A DNA stretch of 64,000 nt from Xanthomonas rydalmerensis. Its GTDB lineage: Bacteria > Pseudomonadota > Gammaproteobacteria > Xanthomonadales > Xanthomonadaceae. Position 1 is the first letter of the stretch. Each line of letters starts with the position of its first letter. Where the stretch lies: assembly GCF_033170385.1 (NCBI RefSeq), contig NZ_CP126170.1, positions 2,132,001 to 2,196,000 of the forward strand. Reading direction: 5' to 3'. The notes beneath the pieces are model-generated. The model was not told the origin of the DNA and searched no databases. It saw only the letters and a list, made by a program, of their open reading frames with translations. Both the position numbers and the translations under genes were made by a program. Shown here piece after piece: positions 63,380 through 64,000 of the stretch.

Positions 63380-64000
63380 TCAGCGGTCCTCGCGGTCCTG
63401 GCTGATGCGCGCCAGGGCGGCATCGTAGCGCGGCACCAGGTCGTCGATGCGACCGAGTTCCATGCCCAGGTCGTGCACGCGGCCGTCGCGCAGGCTGTAG
63501 ACCCAGCCGTGTACGGTCAGTTCCTGGCCGCGCGCCCAGGCGTCGAGCACGATCGAGGTGCGGCTGACGTTGACCACCTGCTCGAGCACGTTGAGTTCGC
63601 ACAGCCGCGCGTGCTGCACGTTGAGCGCGCCGGCCTGCTGCAGGCAGTGCTCGTGCTTCTCGGCCACGTCGGTGACGTGGCGGATCCAGTTGTCGACCAG
63701 GCCCAGCCGCGCGCGGGTCAGGCCGGCATGCACGCCGCCGCAACCGTAGTGGCCGACCACCAGGATGTGCCGCACCTTCAGCACCTCGACCGCGAACTGG
63801 ATCACCGACAGGCAGTTGAGGTCGGTATGCACCACCACGTTGGCGATGTTGCGGTGGACGAACACCTCGCCCGGCGCCATGTCGATGATCTGGTTCGCCG
63901 GCACCCGCGAGTCGGAACAGCCGATCCACAGGTACTCCGGGGTCTGCTGCTTGGACAGGCGGCTGAAGAACTCCGGATCCTCGCGGTTGATGCGTTCGGA
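63380..64000 (-). CDS. Beta-carbonic anhydrase, partial (start beyond window)
   Basis: The frame is open to the right edge, so about 206 C-terminal residues are seen. Zinc ligands are visible: Cys and Asp in WIGCSDSRVPANQ, and His and Cys in VVGHYGCGGVHA. The PGEVFVHRNIANVV segment is diagnostic of the beta class. The enzyme hydrates CO2 to bicarbonate. It lies upstream of haaO on the same strand but need not be in the same operon. Confidence 0.95.
   Translation of the reverse strand, partial: SERINREDPEFFSRLSKQQTPEYLWIGCSDSRVPANQIIDMAPGEVFVHRNIANVVVHTDLNCLSVIQFAVEVLKVRHILVVGHYGCGGVHAGLTRARLGLVDNWIRHVTDVAEKHEHCLQQAGALNVQHARLCELNVLEQVVNVSRTSIVLDAWARGQELTVHGWVYSLRDGRVHDLGMELGRIDDLVPRYDAALARISQDREDR

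Overview
The window is high-GC (roughly two thirds G+C by eye), densely packed proteobacterial chromosome of Xanthomonas/Stenotrophomonas type (Xanthomonadaceae). The pointers are a methionine synthase split into two genes behind an ArsR-methyltransferase regulator, a YtrA-type ABC operon, a large NAD-dependent glutamate dehydrogenase, a kynurenine-to-hydroxyanthranilate cluster, and abundant short intergenic repeats of the kinds common in xanthomonads. No rRNA, tRNA, CRISPR array, prophage or complete insertion sequence was seen. Almost everything reads as core chromosome, and the novelty lies mainly in the repeats and in a few operons.

Layout. 1-1804: the tail of an EAL-domain protein, a repeat-rich spacer and a LOG-family gene whose 3' end has been copied three times downstream. 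2022-7676 (minus): lpdA, sucB and sucA of the 2-oxoglutarate dehydrogenase complex. 7859-13745 (minus): a GNAT/PLD-like protein, a JmjC ribosomal oxygenase, a DUF3060 lipoprotein, purB and a CNNM/CBS/CorC membrane protein. 14144-20144: a DUF3829 lipoprotein, fumC, a small lipoprotein, and a divergent MocR regulator/EamA exporter pair. 20244-24183 (minus): a six-gene operon of small exported protein, YtrA-type regulator, ABC ATPase, ABC permease, GSGD-repeat protein and DUF2884 lipoprotein, preceded by a 24-bp dyad. 24312-31300 (plus): glutathione peroxidase, FKBP isomerase, ugd, slyX, a DUF2058 protein, an acyltransferase-SGNH protein and an outer-membrane protein. 31308-31805: a 148-bp tandem array. 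31844-37827 (minus): an epimerase, the two metH halves and the ArsR-methyltransferase regulator. 37954-39102: an acyl-CoA dehydrogenase. 39567-44686 (minus): a TetR-adaptor-RND efflux operon. 44928-54521 (plus): NAD-glutamate dehydrogenase, NAD kinase, 5'-nucleotidase, a spermidine-synthase-like protein and an orphan propeller-like protein. 54919-57688 (minus): DUF2939, DUF2461 and sbcB. 57837-63340 (minus): kmo, kynU, a FUSC transporter and haaO, then a partial beta-carbonic anhydrase running off the right edge.

Several genes converge on central metabolism and NAD: the 2-oxoglutarate dehydrogenase subunits and fumarase of the TCA cycle, glutamate dehydrogenase feeding 2-oxoglutarate, the tryptophan-to-quinolinate steps kmo/kynU/haaO, and NAD kinase.

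The most unusual structural feature is a family of imperfect foldback elements. A GGGATTGGGGATT-type arm and its reverse complement flank a variable loop. Copies lie between operon genes, inside metH in frame (one foldback and one half-element), and across the regulator/metH junction, where the stop and start codons sit in the loop. Several arms have the G-run spacing of potential G-quadruplexes.
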